Below are positions 34,201 through 64,000 of a DNA stretch of 64,000 nucleotides, piece by piece. This stretch comes from Eucommia ulmoides (Eukaryota > Streptophyta > Magnoliopsida > Garryales > Eucommiaceae): contig CM028338.1 in NCBI GenBank assembly GCA_016647705.1, positions 25,555,077-25,619,076 of the forward strand. The letters run 5' to 3'. Below the pieces are notes generated by a model that was not told the DNA's origin, searched no databases, and was given only the letters and a program-made list of their open reading frames with translations. The position numbers were made by a program, and so were the translations under genes. Each line of letters begins with the position of its first letter. Positions within the stretch are counted from its first letter, which is position 1.

Positions 34201-37200
34201 CAAGTTTGTGTTGGAAGTGAGACGCCCTAGTTTTCCAGGCCATCAGGCATACAGCCAGCATATTGGCAGCCCAAAAATGGTACACGTGGACCACTTTTCC
34301 GTCTTTTAGTGCATTTATGGTGTTTTGGACTGCTTTTGGACTGTTTCTGGGGTTAAAAAACACGAACTTTATCCAAAAAATATCCAAATATTTTCAGAAA
34401 AATCCAAAAAATGCAAAATAAAATAAAACAAGTAAAAATTTGATGATAAAATAAAATTAGGACGCCCTAACGGCCTTTTGAAACCTCTTCTTCGCTGATC
34501 CGAATAGAGCAAGACAAAATACGGGGTCTACAATTGCTATGCACTGAATAAGGGTTTTAATTTGAGTAGATCAGCTATGTTATTAAAGGGCCTGAAAAAG
34601 TTTTGAGATTAAAGAAGGCCCTATGTGGATTAAAAGAAAACATTGAGCGCATGGAATAGTAGAATTGATTTGATTAATATTTTCAAGAAAATAAGTTTAT
34701 CAACTGCCCCCGTCAATTACCCTCTACATTAAGGTGGAGAATGGATATATTTTGTTTGTGTGCCTCTATGTTGATGACATAATCATTACCGGAAACAACC
34801 AGTGGATGTCGAGGAGTTCAGGGGAGAGCAATGGACATTGGGCTCTTCTCCTACTATATTGACATTGAAGCGAAGCAAAGAGACGATAGGATCTTCGTTT
34901 TTCAACTTAGAGACGCGAAGGAAGTTCTCAATAAGTTAAATATATGAGCAATTACATGCCAATAAATATTTCGGTAGAATGCGGAGTTAAACTATCAAGG
35001 CATGCAAAAGGCCAATGCCAGTGCACATGAAGATAAAATGGTAGCCCCAATGCACGAAAGCTCCTGCGATTGTAGGGTCTGGGGAGGTGTAGATGTACAC
35101 AATCTTACCCCTAGTATACATAGAGAGGTTATTTCCAAGATTTGAACTTCCAGGTCACAATGGAACAACCTTACCATTGTACCCAAGGCTCACCCTCATG
35201 AGACACATGAAGATGTCTAAACAAATTATTCTCTACTCGAAAGGTATGCTTGATTCCGGTTTTTTCTACTCACCATATGATAATTTGAACTTGTTGGATA
35301 TACGGACAGTGACTGGGCTGGTGAATAGGATGACCAGAAAAGTTCTATCTGTATTTGCATTCTGCATGGAAAACTGTGTTGTTTGTCAAACAAGCATCTT
35401 AGAGTCATACTAACTACTTGTGAAACTGAATATGTAGTCGCGGCATCATGTATTTTGTCATGCAATTTAGATACTGATCTTGGTGAATGAACTCAAATTT
35501 CCACAAGAAGATGCTATAGAATACATTGACAGTTAACCAACATGGCTTTTGGGAAAAAAAAAAATCCACTCTTTTATGATCAAAATAAGCATATCGGCAT
35601 GATGATATGAAAAAATAAGTCACATGCAATTTGGAAGATTGCAAGATCAAATAGCTAAGATTATTTTCACCAAGCCATTGAAGTATGAAATATTTTCCAA
35701 GTCGAGAGCCCCCCTTGAAGTTATAAAGCAAGTTTGTAAAAGGGGTTTTTTTGTTGTTTGGTTGGGGGGATGAAAGAGAATCTTATTTTAATTTTAGATG
35801 GAATCTCTGAGTCAAAGGGTTGGAGAGTCTGGACTATATATTCCAATGGCATCATGTTCACTCATTTGGAAAATTTATCAGGAAGGCGAGGAGAAAGGGA
35901 ATCAATCCATTGGGTGAGTTTGATAACACAATTCATCTCAATATAGAGGATAGTATAATTGTTAGAATTGGGCTTCAAGATGTTGTTGATCCATTGAAGA
36001 CAAGGTTTGAAGATGAGGGGCTGAATGTTGACACTCATGATATCTCTTGGTTATAGAATCTTCCTTTTTTCGGGGGGATAACTTCATCTCTCATGCAGAT
36101 CAAATTCAACTTGCACTAATTAGTAGGAATAAAACCAATATCTTATCGAGTGATTTTTCAAAGGATAAACTAAGAAGGGAAGTGGGGGCGAAAAATGTCA
36201 ACACAATTCAAGTAAAATGATCTTTTGTGAAGTATCAGACGTTGATGGAAGATTATCAACTGTGCAATGATAATTTTTTGAAGATTGGATGAAGTGTCAG
36301 GTGTATGAAGGATTTTAGTCCTTGCTGTTAATCGTAAAGAGTGATTTTGGAGCCAAATATCTTTGAAATGGTACATATAGAAATGGAAGCTATGAAATGA
36401 TGATGTTCGCTTGTTGTGGATTGTGTTTGGGCATATCTTTCCTATCACCGTGAATGTGGAAGTGGTTTTCATTTTATTTGGTGAGTTCTTCCTATTCGAG
36501 TTATTATATTTACGTAGTATTAAAGGTAGAATAATCTTTCATTCTTTTCTAGGTCTTTTATTTGTAAACCTGTATAATTTATTACTCTGCATTTATTATT
36601 TGCAATAATAAACATATCAGCCTCCTTTCTCTCATTTTCTTTTGATTCTATGTTATTCAATGATCTTAGCATGTCATCTAGAGGCTAATATAACGGAAAA
36701 AAGTTTGATTTCACCCACGACGATAGTAGATCCAAATTTGCAGTGAGTTGGTTGGGGGGTTACAATGGACATCGCACCTTGTTCGGGGTTTAGGCCAGAC
36801 CCTAATCGCAAATTTTTTGGCATTTGTACATTTTTTATTTAGTTTCCATACAACTTCAATTTGACTTTTCTTCGTCAAACAATTGCATTGTTTTTTGTCA
36901 TTTGGTTTTCTCTCTCCTTCGTATTCGATTTATGATTTTCTATTGGCATTCATAATGAGTTCTAAAAGGGATGATTCACTCTAGCCTATTAGTGTGAGAT
37001 TTAATGATTTATTATTATTTATTTATTTTTCCTATTGGAGTTTTGGGATGAAAAAATTTCCCAAAGGCAAAGAGACGGAAGGTTATGCAACTTTCTTAGA
37101 CGCTTGGGAGGCAAACAATTTGAAACTTATTACTTGGATTAACAATACTATTGACCATTTGATAGGTATTCAATAGGCAAAGTATGAATATGCAAAAGTG

Positions 37201-38063
37201 GTATGAGAACTGTTGTGCAGAAGCGTGTTGGGTGGATCCAACACAGAACAATATTATGGAGATGAAATGAAAACACACACACACACTCACAAACAATAAC
37301 ACAAGATTTAACGAGGTTCAGCAATTTCGCCTACTCCTCGGGAGCAACTATGGAACTTCTTTATTTGACAATAAAATATAAATAAAGAATACAAAACAAG
37401 ACCTTAAAACAATTTAAGACACTTGTGCAAAAATTCACTCAATTGTGGCTATTGAGGAATTGAACTCTCACTCTTAATGTACTTCTTCAATTGAGAGATA
37501 TTGTTTTCTCCAATTGTGAGATTCTTTACAAGGTTGAACCAATTGCCTATTTATAGGCAGTGAGAGGAGAAGAAATGCAGATTTTCTTCTTCCTCCTTTT
37601 CAAATAAAACTGTTTGAGGCAATCTTTCAACATGGGCTGCTAAACAATTGTCAAGAAGAGAAGGCAAGCATGCTGCCATCTTTTCTTTTATTCAAAGGAC
37701 GGTGGATGATCAAGAAAAAAGAGCCACCAACCCAACAAGAACATCTGTCGAGGTTGTATACACAGTCTAATTTTATAAAATAGTATGATGGAGAATCTAA
37801 TATTTGAGGCTTGAAACAACGATTTGAATATTCAAGAGTTCCACTTTGTCCGAGTGAGAAAGAATATGAAAACTCCTTTTGTCCCGAGTTCATTTTTCAT
37901 TTATTTTTTTTATTTTTTTTTGGGTAAAAATCTTTTAGTTGTAGCAAGAGTTTGAGACTGGTCAAATGATTAAGGACTAATTTGTTGAACTTTGCAGGGG
38001 GACGGACCAGGAAGTGATCCACAGAAATGGAGGGAATTATTTAAAGCTGCTGAAATCCAATAG
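19288..38063 (+). CDS. Plastid-type NAD(P)-binding Rossmann-fold (atypical SDR) protein, 9 exons
   Basis: The exons are 19288-19579, 23648-23760, 24002-24055, 24192-24276, 24902-25007, 25376-25462, 25599-25696, 32890-32999 and 37998-38063. All introns are GT-AG. The exons sum to 1011 nt and encode 336 residues with no stop. The first ~85 residues are rich in Ser, Thr and Pro and lack a domain, as in a chloroplast transit peptide. VVLVVGGSGGVGQ (about residues 86-98) is the dinucleotide-binding glycine loop. Next come KGDTRN, VTHVICCTGTTAFPSRRW, RVILVSSVGVTKFN, YKKMGEDFLRNSGLPFTII, GRLTDGPYTSYDLNTLLKATAGERRAVLVG and a C-terminal DPQKWRELFKAAE. This order matches Arabidopsis At4g31530 (NAD(P)-binding Rossmann-fold superfamily). 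The substrate is not known from sequence. The usual IIRPGR motif reads IIRAGR. Introns 1, 7 and 8 (4.1, 7.2 and 5.0 kb) carry transposons, yet every exon and splice site is kept, so the gene is probably functional. The start was chosen as the first ATG in the frame. Confidence 0.93.
21110..21470 (-). mobile_element. TRIM-like remnant (small LTR retroelement)
   Basis: The two ends share a direct repeat: 'agctccc...tatttatgatggtttggaaagtctc' near 21128-21165, and 'aacttctttcatatattgcctagtttgagaagtctc' near 21402-21440. Just inside the right copy, the - strand reads TTGGTATCAGAATC (about 21337-21323), like the initiator-Met tRNA primer binding site. No protein is encoded. The exact termini and target duplication are not clear. 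A related fragment lies at about 33360-33470. Confidence 0.45.
21600..22290 (-). mobile_element. Copy of the hAT-like family found at 49279-51375, opposite orientation
   Basis: On the - strand this stretch begins GTGTTATAAAAGGCGGGGGC (near 22290), matching GTGTTGTAAAAGGCGGGGGC at 49281. Its other end has 'gggcaacgcccagggcatcgct' and 'gcgtatgccctggatttta', which match the reverse of 51220-51260. It holds a G14 run at about 21601-21614. It lacks about 1.3 kb present in the other copy, which is itself explained by an insertion there. No transposase is visible. Confidence 0.6.
22635..22895. repeat. 29-bp minisatellite, about nine degenerate units
   Basis: The unit 'gttccaattgtcgttgttgg' plus nine more bases repeats with a 29-bp period: starts at 22635 and 22664, then onward to about 22890. 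Variation is spread across the units. The long open frames here on both strands are an effect of a period that cycles through frames without stops, not genes. Confidence 0.75.
23090..23340 (+). mobile_element. LTR-like remnant of a copia-type element
   Basis: A purine tract 'cttgagggggag' (about 23079-23090) is followed by TGTTGGAATATTTAATATT, the usual polypurine-tract/LTR junction. The end region ('ttgtataaaatatattacat', then 'cttttgctctccaaaatcc') is repeated near 22306-22355, just right of the hAT copy, which suggests a partner LTR cut by that insertion. The short interior holds the minisatellite and no polymerase. Confidence 0.5.
25752..25918 (+). repeat. Left (5') LTR of the intron-7 copia element
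   Basis: This 167-bp LTR pairs with 31785-31951. It is unusually short, as in several plant copia lineages. Confidence 0.9.
26440..27363 (+). pseudogene. Copia gag, broken
   Basis: The frame opens with LNGTNFLRWSQSVRLYIRK-like sequence and carries WDVENSMVMTWLVNSM and IKEIWDNVNQMY, typical of plant copia gag. A stop at 26756 splits it. Further on come LWQD/IWQDQDMF, KFLAGLKPKLDEV and a zinc-knuckle-like C-D-Y-C-x(8)-C-x-K-x-H (about 27136-27190). Stops at 27113 and 27361 end the pieces. The same gag type is found at 42700 and 62090, so three copia copies of one lineage lie in the window. Confidence 0.88.
27406..28800 (+). pseudogene. Copia protease and integrase, broken
   Basis: WIIDLGTSDHMT (27409) is the protease site; the usual DSG reads DLG, so the catalytic Ser/Thr is lost. 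LWHFRLGHPSFQYL and C-E-N-C (27830-27930) form the pre-integrase zinc region. The integrase core follows with FVTFIDDHTR, then a stop near 28096, then ILRIDNGTEYFN and TPKQNGIAERKNKHLLE. Stops at 27634, 28021 and 28096 break the frame. Confidence 0.88.
29270..30110 (+). pseudogene. Copia reverse transcriptase, broken
   Basis: Motifs in order are QLDVKNVFLNGDLEEEVFM, VCKLKKSLYGLKQFPRAWF, LIVYVDDIILTGSDSDE (with the YVDD catalytic box) and LKYFLGMKF. Stops lie at about 29158 and 29640, and the frame shifts between pieces. The usual GLKQAPRAW reads GLKQFPRAW. Confidence 0.88.
30110..31783 (+). pseudogene. Copia RNase H, split by a transposon
   Basis: The first part (30110-30486) has YLSHTCPDIAFAV, QFMHSPRQEHLEA, STDADWAESITDKRSTSGYC and SAEVEYRSVAHGICDVLWI. 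The frame is cut at 30486 by the 999-bp insertion and resumes at 31496 with LEELKMF, CDNKSTIAIAHNP and TKHVEVDNHFIKEKI. The 10-bp repeat at the junctions confirms that the cut is an insertion. Confidence 0.88.
30487..31485. mobile_element. Mutator-like fold-back element with long terminal inverted repeats
   Basis: The left end (GGGTAAATGTCATTGACCTC...) and the reversed right end (GGGGTAATGCTACTGACTTC...) match over at least 115 bp. The flanks TTAACAGATT (30477-30486) and TTAATAGATT (31486-31495) match at 9 of 10 positions, as expected for the 9-10-bp duplications of Mutator elements. Farther in, a CCACC-rich block (30715-30835) faces a GGTGG-rich block (31110-31250), so the whole element could fold into one hairpin. 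It encodes no transposase. Confidence 0.85.
31785..31951 (+). repeat. Right (3') LTR of the intron-7 copia element
   Basis: This 167-bp LTR pairs with 25752-25918 and is followed by the target repeat CTATA at 31952-31956. Confidence 0.9.
32037..32619. mobile_element. Tourist-like (PIF/Harbinger) MITE, 583 bp
   Basis: The left end GGTGGCATTTGGTTAGTGTTCCCA and the reversed right end GGCTCCGTTTGGTTAGTGTTCCCA match at most positions. TTA is duplicated at 32034-32036 and 32620-32622, the duplication typical of PIF/Harbinger elements. The ends carry 'gggttgggttgggtt' runs. The middle (32240-32400) is a GC-rich CCGGC/GGCGG stretch, very different from the AT-rich intron around it. The open frames there on both strands reflect that composition and are not genes. 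Confidence 0.82.
34560..35600 (+). pseudogene. Copia reverse transcriptase/RNase H remnant, lineage different from the intron-7 element
   Basis: Across several frames I read VKGPEKVLRLKKALCGLKE, then a LYVDD-IITGNN box near 34765-34800, then FSYYIDIEAKQ (the usual form is LxYFLGIEV). A GYTDSDWAG-like RNase H box lies near 35297-35320, then TTCETEYVVAASC (35408-35450) and ELKFPQEDA. Stops and shifts are frequent. The motif wording fits another copia lineage than the three related copies elsewhere in the window. Confidence 0.72.
35820..36056 (+). pseudogene. Unrecognised 78-codon frame in intron 8
   Basis: An open frame with balanced composition (stretches such as FGKFIRKARRKG and VRIGLQDVVDPLKTRFEDEG) ends at a stop at 36054. 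It has no close neighbour gene and no motif I can assign. It could be a leftover of a transposon or a captured gene piece. Product unknown. Confidence 0.25.
36994..37220 (+). pseudogene. Copia gag remnant
   Basis: The stretch DAWEANNLKLITWINNTIDHLIG-IQ, a stop, then AKYE resembles the W-x-x-x-N-x-x-I-x-x-W-I-x-N-S motif of copia gag proteins (UBN2 type). The 5' part shows a GYATF block. It is too short and broken to place further. Confidence 0.5.
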
Positions 38064-38267
38064 CAAGGACACTGGTAGTTACCATTATTTTATACATGTA
38101 TATATTGAAACATGTGAAACTGTTTTAACTGAAGATTAAATACTTCAGAAACTTTAATGTAATGTTTCCTCCAGGATACACTTATTTGTGGAATGAATTT
38201 TCTCTTGAAATCAGAAATAAATACATAAATTTAAAGTACTCGTTGATTTCCGTTATGTGCTATCAAA
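38064..38267 (+). other. 3' flank of the SDR gene
   Basis: The region after the stop codon is AT-rich. An AATAAA hexamer at 38216-38221 could be its polyadenylation signal. No other feature is visible. Confidence 0.4.
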
Positions 38268-38478
38268 TACCAACACAGTCTAACTCAAGTGGTAAAGCCC
38301 GTTTGAGGTAAAACAGTCGATGGACCTCTGCAAGGTCAGGAATTCGAGTCTGCGGAAAAATATTTGTCGGGAGGGGCAACCATACACCCTGAACGAAGTT
38401 AGTTTCACATCCCGTGTGGGTATGGGTGTGGGGACACTCTTGAGTATACCTTAAAAAAAAAAAATTAAAAAAAAATGT
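38268..38478 (+). mobile_element. tRNA-derived SINE
   Basis: The body has a box-A-like 'taactcaagtggtaaagc' (about 38281-38298) and a box-B-like 'aggtcaggaattcgagtct' (about 38333-38352), the split promoter of RNA polymerase III. A poly-A tract with one break lies at 38450-38475. TGTGCTATCAAA is repeated exactly at 38256-38267 and 38479-38490, a 12-bp target duplication. The length of about 211 bp fits plant SINEs. It lies just after the SDR gene's likely polyadenylation site. Confidence 0.85.
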
Positions 38479-38699
38479 TGTGCTATCAAAGGCCACTTTA
38501 TGGAGTTTGGAAGAAATTGTCGTCTGATATTTGTAATTGTGATGGTCAATTTTGGTTAAATAAACATTACCATAATTCCCTTGTGGAAGCAGAGGTTTGA
38601 CACGAATATTACATCATCCAACATATGTGTTTGATGCTCTCCGACTCTTTTTGGGTAGGACTTATGGAGGTTGAGGCAACTTGTTGTAAAAAATTGTTG

Positions 38700-39210
38700 A
38701 TACCAAATTAATAAAAAACTAGTTTAGATGCGCACGTTGCATGAACTTAATTATAATAAATTTTTAATATTAAAACACGAAATACATACATATTATTTGG
38801 TTACTTTAATATCAATATCCGAAAATGGATGCATAAATTATATTGAGTAATGATATTTTATAAATATCAAAAATAAATATACTATTAAAAATTACGTAAA
38901 TTATTATAAAAGTGAAATAATATTTCTACAAATTAACTTTTACTAATATACTATAAAATAATAAACAAATAACTATAAATTATGATTAGTGTTATTAATT
39001 TTAGCTTGTCTAATAACTTCTAATTTAATTAATTTATATCGTATTTAATTTCTTTTTTGTTCAAAATATTTTTTCAATCACAATTATTTTTTTAAATAAT
39101 TTAAAATGTACATCAAGAAAATTAATCATATATTTGTGAATTAATTAAAAAAAATTAAATATAAATGAGAGAGAAATTGATCAGGACACTTAATATTTGA
39201 TATATAAAAA

Positions 39211-39277
<67 letters not shown>

Positions 39278-40002
39278 CGCCAAAATCCTTGAAAGAGACA
39301 TGCTCCAACCTAATTAATTTGTATTTTATGTAATTTCTTATTTGTTGGAAATATTTTTTTAATCACAATTATTTTTAAATTAATTTAAAATATGCACCAA
39401 GAAAATTAATCATATATTTGTGCATTAATTAAAAAATAATATAACTTAAAAAAAATCAAGTAAGATACTTATTCTTTGATATATAAAAAATAAAAATAAA
39501 AATAAAATATAACAACTCACCAAAATACTTGAAAGAGTTATTCTCAAACCTCATTAAAACCTTCTCTCCTTCCACTTTTACGTATTTGTATTAAATTTTA
39601 AAGTAAATAAGTACTTTAGTTTAATCTGATCTATTAGAAGTCATCGAAACACTAATGGCCTAAATAGGGTTGCGTTATCATTTGCCGTCCCACCACCACC
39701 GGCCACAATACTCTGGATGTCGGATTTCGGCTATCACTGGTCATCAAAACTACAGTTGTCGGAGTTTTTTTTGTTATATTTAACTAATTTTTTAATAATA
39801 TTTTTTTAATATGCCTTTTAGTTGCATTCAACTAATTTTTCGATTGTCAGTCATTGGAATACACTAAAATGTAACAAAACAATATACTAAAATGTAATTA
39901 ATAATATATTTAAAAAATATAACCAAAAAGTATATTAAAAAAATAATCACATGTAATTTAAAAAATACACTAAAAAATAGTTTGTCCACTTTTGGGGAAA
40001 TG

Positions 40003-40037
<35 letters not shown>

Positions 40038-41300
40038 ATCACTAGCCACATTAGAAAATTTCCCTTTTGAGAAACTGAACAGTCGTTTCATGTAACTAAG
40101 AAAATAGTTACATGTAATTAAAAAAAAATCATCGACCGGTGGTTGGACTTTGGTGACTGGAGGTCTGAGGTCCAACGATGAAGGTTGGTGCCGACGGCCG
40201 ATTTTTCATTAAAACATTCAAATACATTAGGCGTACAAGTGTCAAATAGTTTAGCGCGGAACAATTTGCTCAGACATTCAAGTCCAAGCAAACTTGCTTT
40301 GTATGGACTTACACATCCGTGAAAGGCTATTTTGCGACATGTAAGTTCATACGATGTTAAAATTATTTTTAATTTGAACTTCTTCAAAGAACTTCAAATA
40401 GGAGAAGAGAAAAAAGTAAATCAATTAAAAGAAAACTACAAATTCATAAAATAAAAAGTAAATAAATTGAAGAAAGATTCGTAAAGTAAAAGGCAAATAA
40501 ATTGAAGTAAAAGGTAGAAGAGACAGGAGAATTTCACTACAAGAATTTTGCTGCGGAAGAAGAGAATTTTGCAGGAATTTTGTTGATGTCAGAGTAGCAA
40601 CGGAGGGATGGAGATGATCGAAGAAGATAGATATCGTGAGAGAGAGATTGAAATATTAGGGTAGGTATAAATTTAGTAACTAGAATATTTACTTTCTGTA
40701 TAAAGGTGTATGATTGAAATATGTAGTGTTTAGGTTTCGCAATCCAATCTAATTAATTATTTTACGATGGGCATGTTTAGTAATTTTGTATCTATAGCAA
40801 AAAAAGGTTCACGTACATATAGAATTACCCAAGATAAAATTATTCAAATATTTCTAGAACTAGGAGAAACGAACGCAAAATAACGCTGTATTTTCTTGGA
40901 AGGGGCATGGCCCATTGCATTACCAAACATTTTAAACTTCCAACTGAGACCGGTGACCATGCATCCCGCAAAACTATTTCCACCACTATTTTACCGGCCA
41001 ACACCACCCCCGGCCACCATGCATTTCCACAAAATTATTCCCACTACCATTACTTTGGCCACCACCATCCCACCAACCACTATACATTTAAAGGGGAAAA
41101 AAATGTTGCAACAAAATGTATTTTTTGTTTTTGTTCTCAAAAAGTAAAAGAATTAATTTTAAGACAATAGTCATTACCAAATATGTTTCTATTTCGGTCC
41201 AAAACGGAAATAAAATTCTCATCCCATCCTAAGTTTATTGGAAGTAGAAAAAAAAAACAGAAACACTAATGAAACGCCACCCAAGCTATTGATATTGGCA
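38700..41300. other. AT-rich intergenic DNA between the convergent genes
   Basis: No gene is supported. Two spaced copies of 'aattaatttgtattttatgtaa...' and 'caagaaaattaatcatatatttgtg' (about 39025-39200 and 39310-39485) form a direct repeat of some 170 bp. A long (TA)n run lies between them at 39213-39273, and another TA run lies at 40007-40034. The stretch 39660-40180 has ACT/AAA-rich words and no recognisable element. The stretch 40880-41100 has C-rich 'ccaccac' words. Confidence 0.5.
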
Positions 41301-41753
41301 TAATAACTTACACAATTAACAAATGTATTTGATACATACATAAAGGACCTATCAGCCATTCTTGCCTGAAAATCCAGCGGTTAAAAAGACTCTGGAGGGA
41401 ACCTTCTTCCTCCCACCCACCAAAAATCCTATGAAAAAGGACAATTTGGGAGAGGAGTACTGAAAGTTCTAAGTTCATACCGAATGCATTTAAATAAAGG
41501 TAGTGTTTGGTTGTACCTAATTGGAGCTTCGGAATTGAAATTAAAAATGAACACGTGTAACAATATATGAAATTGCATGAAGTCATTTCAAATTTCATTT
41601 CCGAGGCTTGAATTTTGTGCTTCAGAACACCACCAAAGGATCGTTCCCACATTATTTGTATGCATTTTTGCAAGTAAAATACATGAGAACTAAAACAGCT
41701 GCAACCACTTTCCTCGGTTGTTTAAGCCAATTCACTGGGAAATGGAGACAAGT

Positions 41754-63426
<21,673 letters not shown>

Positions 63427-64000
63427 CTGAAATAAAATGACATTGAATTTAATTAGAATGGCTCTTGACAAAATTTATACTGATGTAATAGGAAAATAGT
63501 TTTATAATTGAATATGTTCCAAACACAAACAAACGACCATCTAAAGAATCTTCTGTAACATTGCATACAGGCAAATCTAAATCATCTCATAGATAATCTA
63601 TAACAGAATTCTCCTCAAGATTGATGAAATTTTGAAATTTTACGGACTACATCCGAAGTTCTGCACTTGGGGAAGCCACCAGACTAAGACTTCACAATTA
63701 GAAAAAAGATAAAGAGATACATCAGCCGCAAGGCATGGATAGTTTTTGATCAAGCAATAATGCTAGGACTAAGGTTAAAGTGATGAAAGGCCATGGTTTT
63801 GTGACCATTTCCACTCCCAAGAAATCTGTCTTCATTTATTACTTTGAAATAGAGATCAGCTAGATACTTTGTCTTCCAAATTAGCTGTTCAATTCATATA
63901 TGAGCATCCATGTGGGAGTCAGTTGGGACCTTTCTTATCTTTTCAAGGAATTGCTTTAGATAAAATGGACAACGGGAGGGTGCATTATATTTAAATTATT
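63427..64000 (-). other. Part of an upstream MnmA intron
   Basis: The - strand reads a poly-pyrimidine tract and TTTATTTCAG just before the exon at 63426, so this end of the window is intron. No exon, repeat or transposon is recognisable to 64000. Confidence 0.7.

Larger units (their letters stand above)
33000..37997 (+). other. Intron 8 of the SDR gene
   Basis: This 5.0-kb intron begins GTAATTATC and ends TTTGCAG. It contains a TRIM-like fragment (33360-33470), unclassified DNA (33560-34550), copia RT/RNase H remnants (34560-35700), an unrecognised frame (35820-36056), and a copia gag remnant (36994-37220). The latter is followed by LTR-like DNA with 'taacgaggttcagcaatttc' (37310). It encodes nothing for the host gene. 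Confidence 0.85.

Noticed and set aside
38281-38352. Functional tRNA gene
   Set aside because: Box A and box B motifs are present but no cloverleaf forms; poly-A and a 12-bp duplication show a SINE.

Overview
This window is nuclear DNA of a flowering plant, probably a eudicot. It is AT-rich, its genes carry GT-AG introns, and it is dominated by plant-type transposable elements (Ty1/copia, Ty3/gypsy-like, RTE LINE, SINE, TRIM, hAT, Mutator and PIF/Harbinger families). I cannot name the species. Nothing points to bacteria, an organelle or a virus.

Only two genes look functional, and they converge. The first is on the + strand (19288-38063): nine exons encode a 336-residue plastid-type NAD(P)-binding Rossmann-fold (atypical SDR) protein like Arabidopsis At4g31530. 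The second is on the - strand (exons 41754-63426, 5' end outside the window): eight exons encode most of a tRNA-specific 2-thiouridylase (MnmA/TrmU family, like Arabidopsis At1g51310). Exon phases join without a break in both. Both genes are stretched by transposons in their introns; the last MnmA intron alone is about 14.3 kb.

Layout. 1-1650: unclassified repeat. 1656-10300: an LTR retrotransposon on the - strand (773/663-bp LTRs, AACAT target duplication, gag remnant only), holding a ~2-kb solo LTR and a ~1.15-kb hAT-like element. 10340-10840: two fold-back repeats. 10950-16213: decayed Mutator transposase plus a plant-mobile-domain (PMD) gene, both on the - strand. 16290-18080: two tandem arrays. 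19288-38063: the SDR gene, whose introns hold a TRIM-like remnant, an hAT copy, a minisatellite, a complete 6.2-kb copia element with a Mutator-like fold-back element inside it, a Tourist-like MITE, and degenerate copia pieces. 38268-38478: a SINE. 38700-41300: AT-rich intergenic DNA. 41754-63426: the MnmA gene, whose introns hold a second copia element (containing an RTE LINE that itself contains an hAT element), a 2.1-kb hAT-like insert, MITEs, a perfect TRIM, an hAT element that seems to carry a captured host exon, a Mutator-like MITE and a copia 5' fragment.

The most interesting results are the nested insertions dated by target duplications, the possible gene capture by an hAT element at 57346-58347, the transposase-PMD pair, and a duplicated splice donor in the MnmA gene. 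All positions were read by eye; protein names rest on recognised motifs and were not checked by database search.
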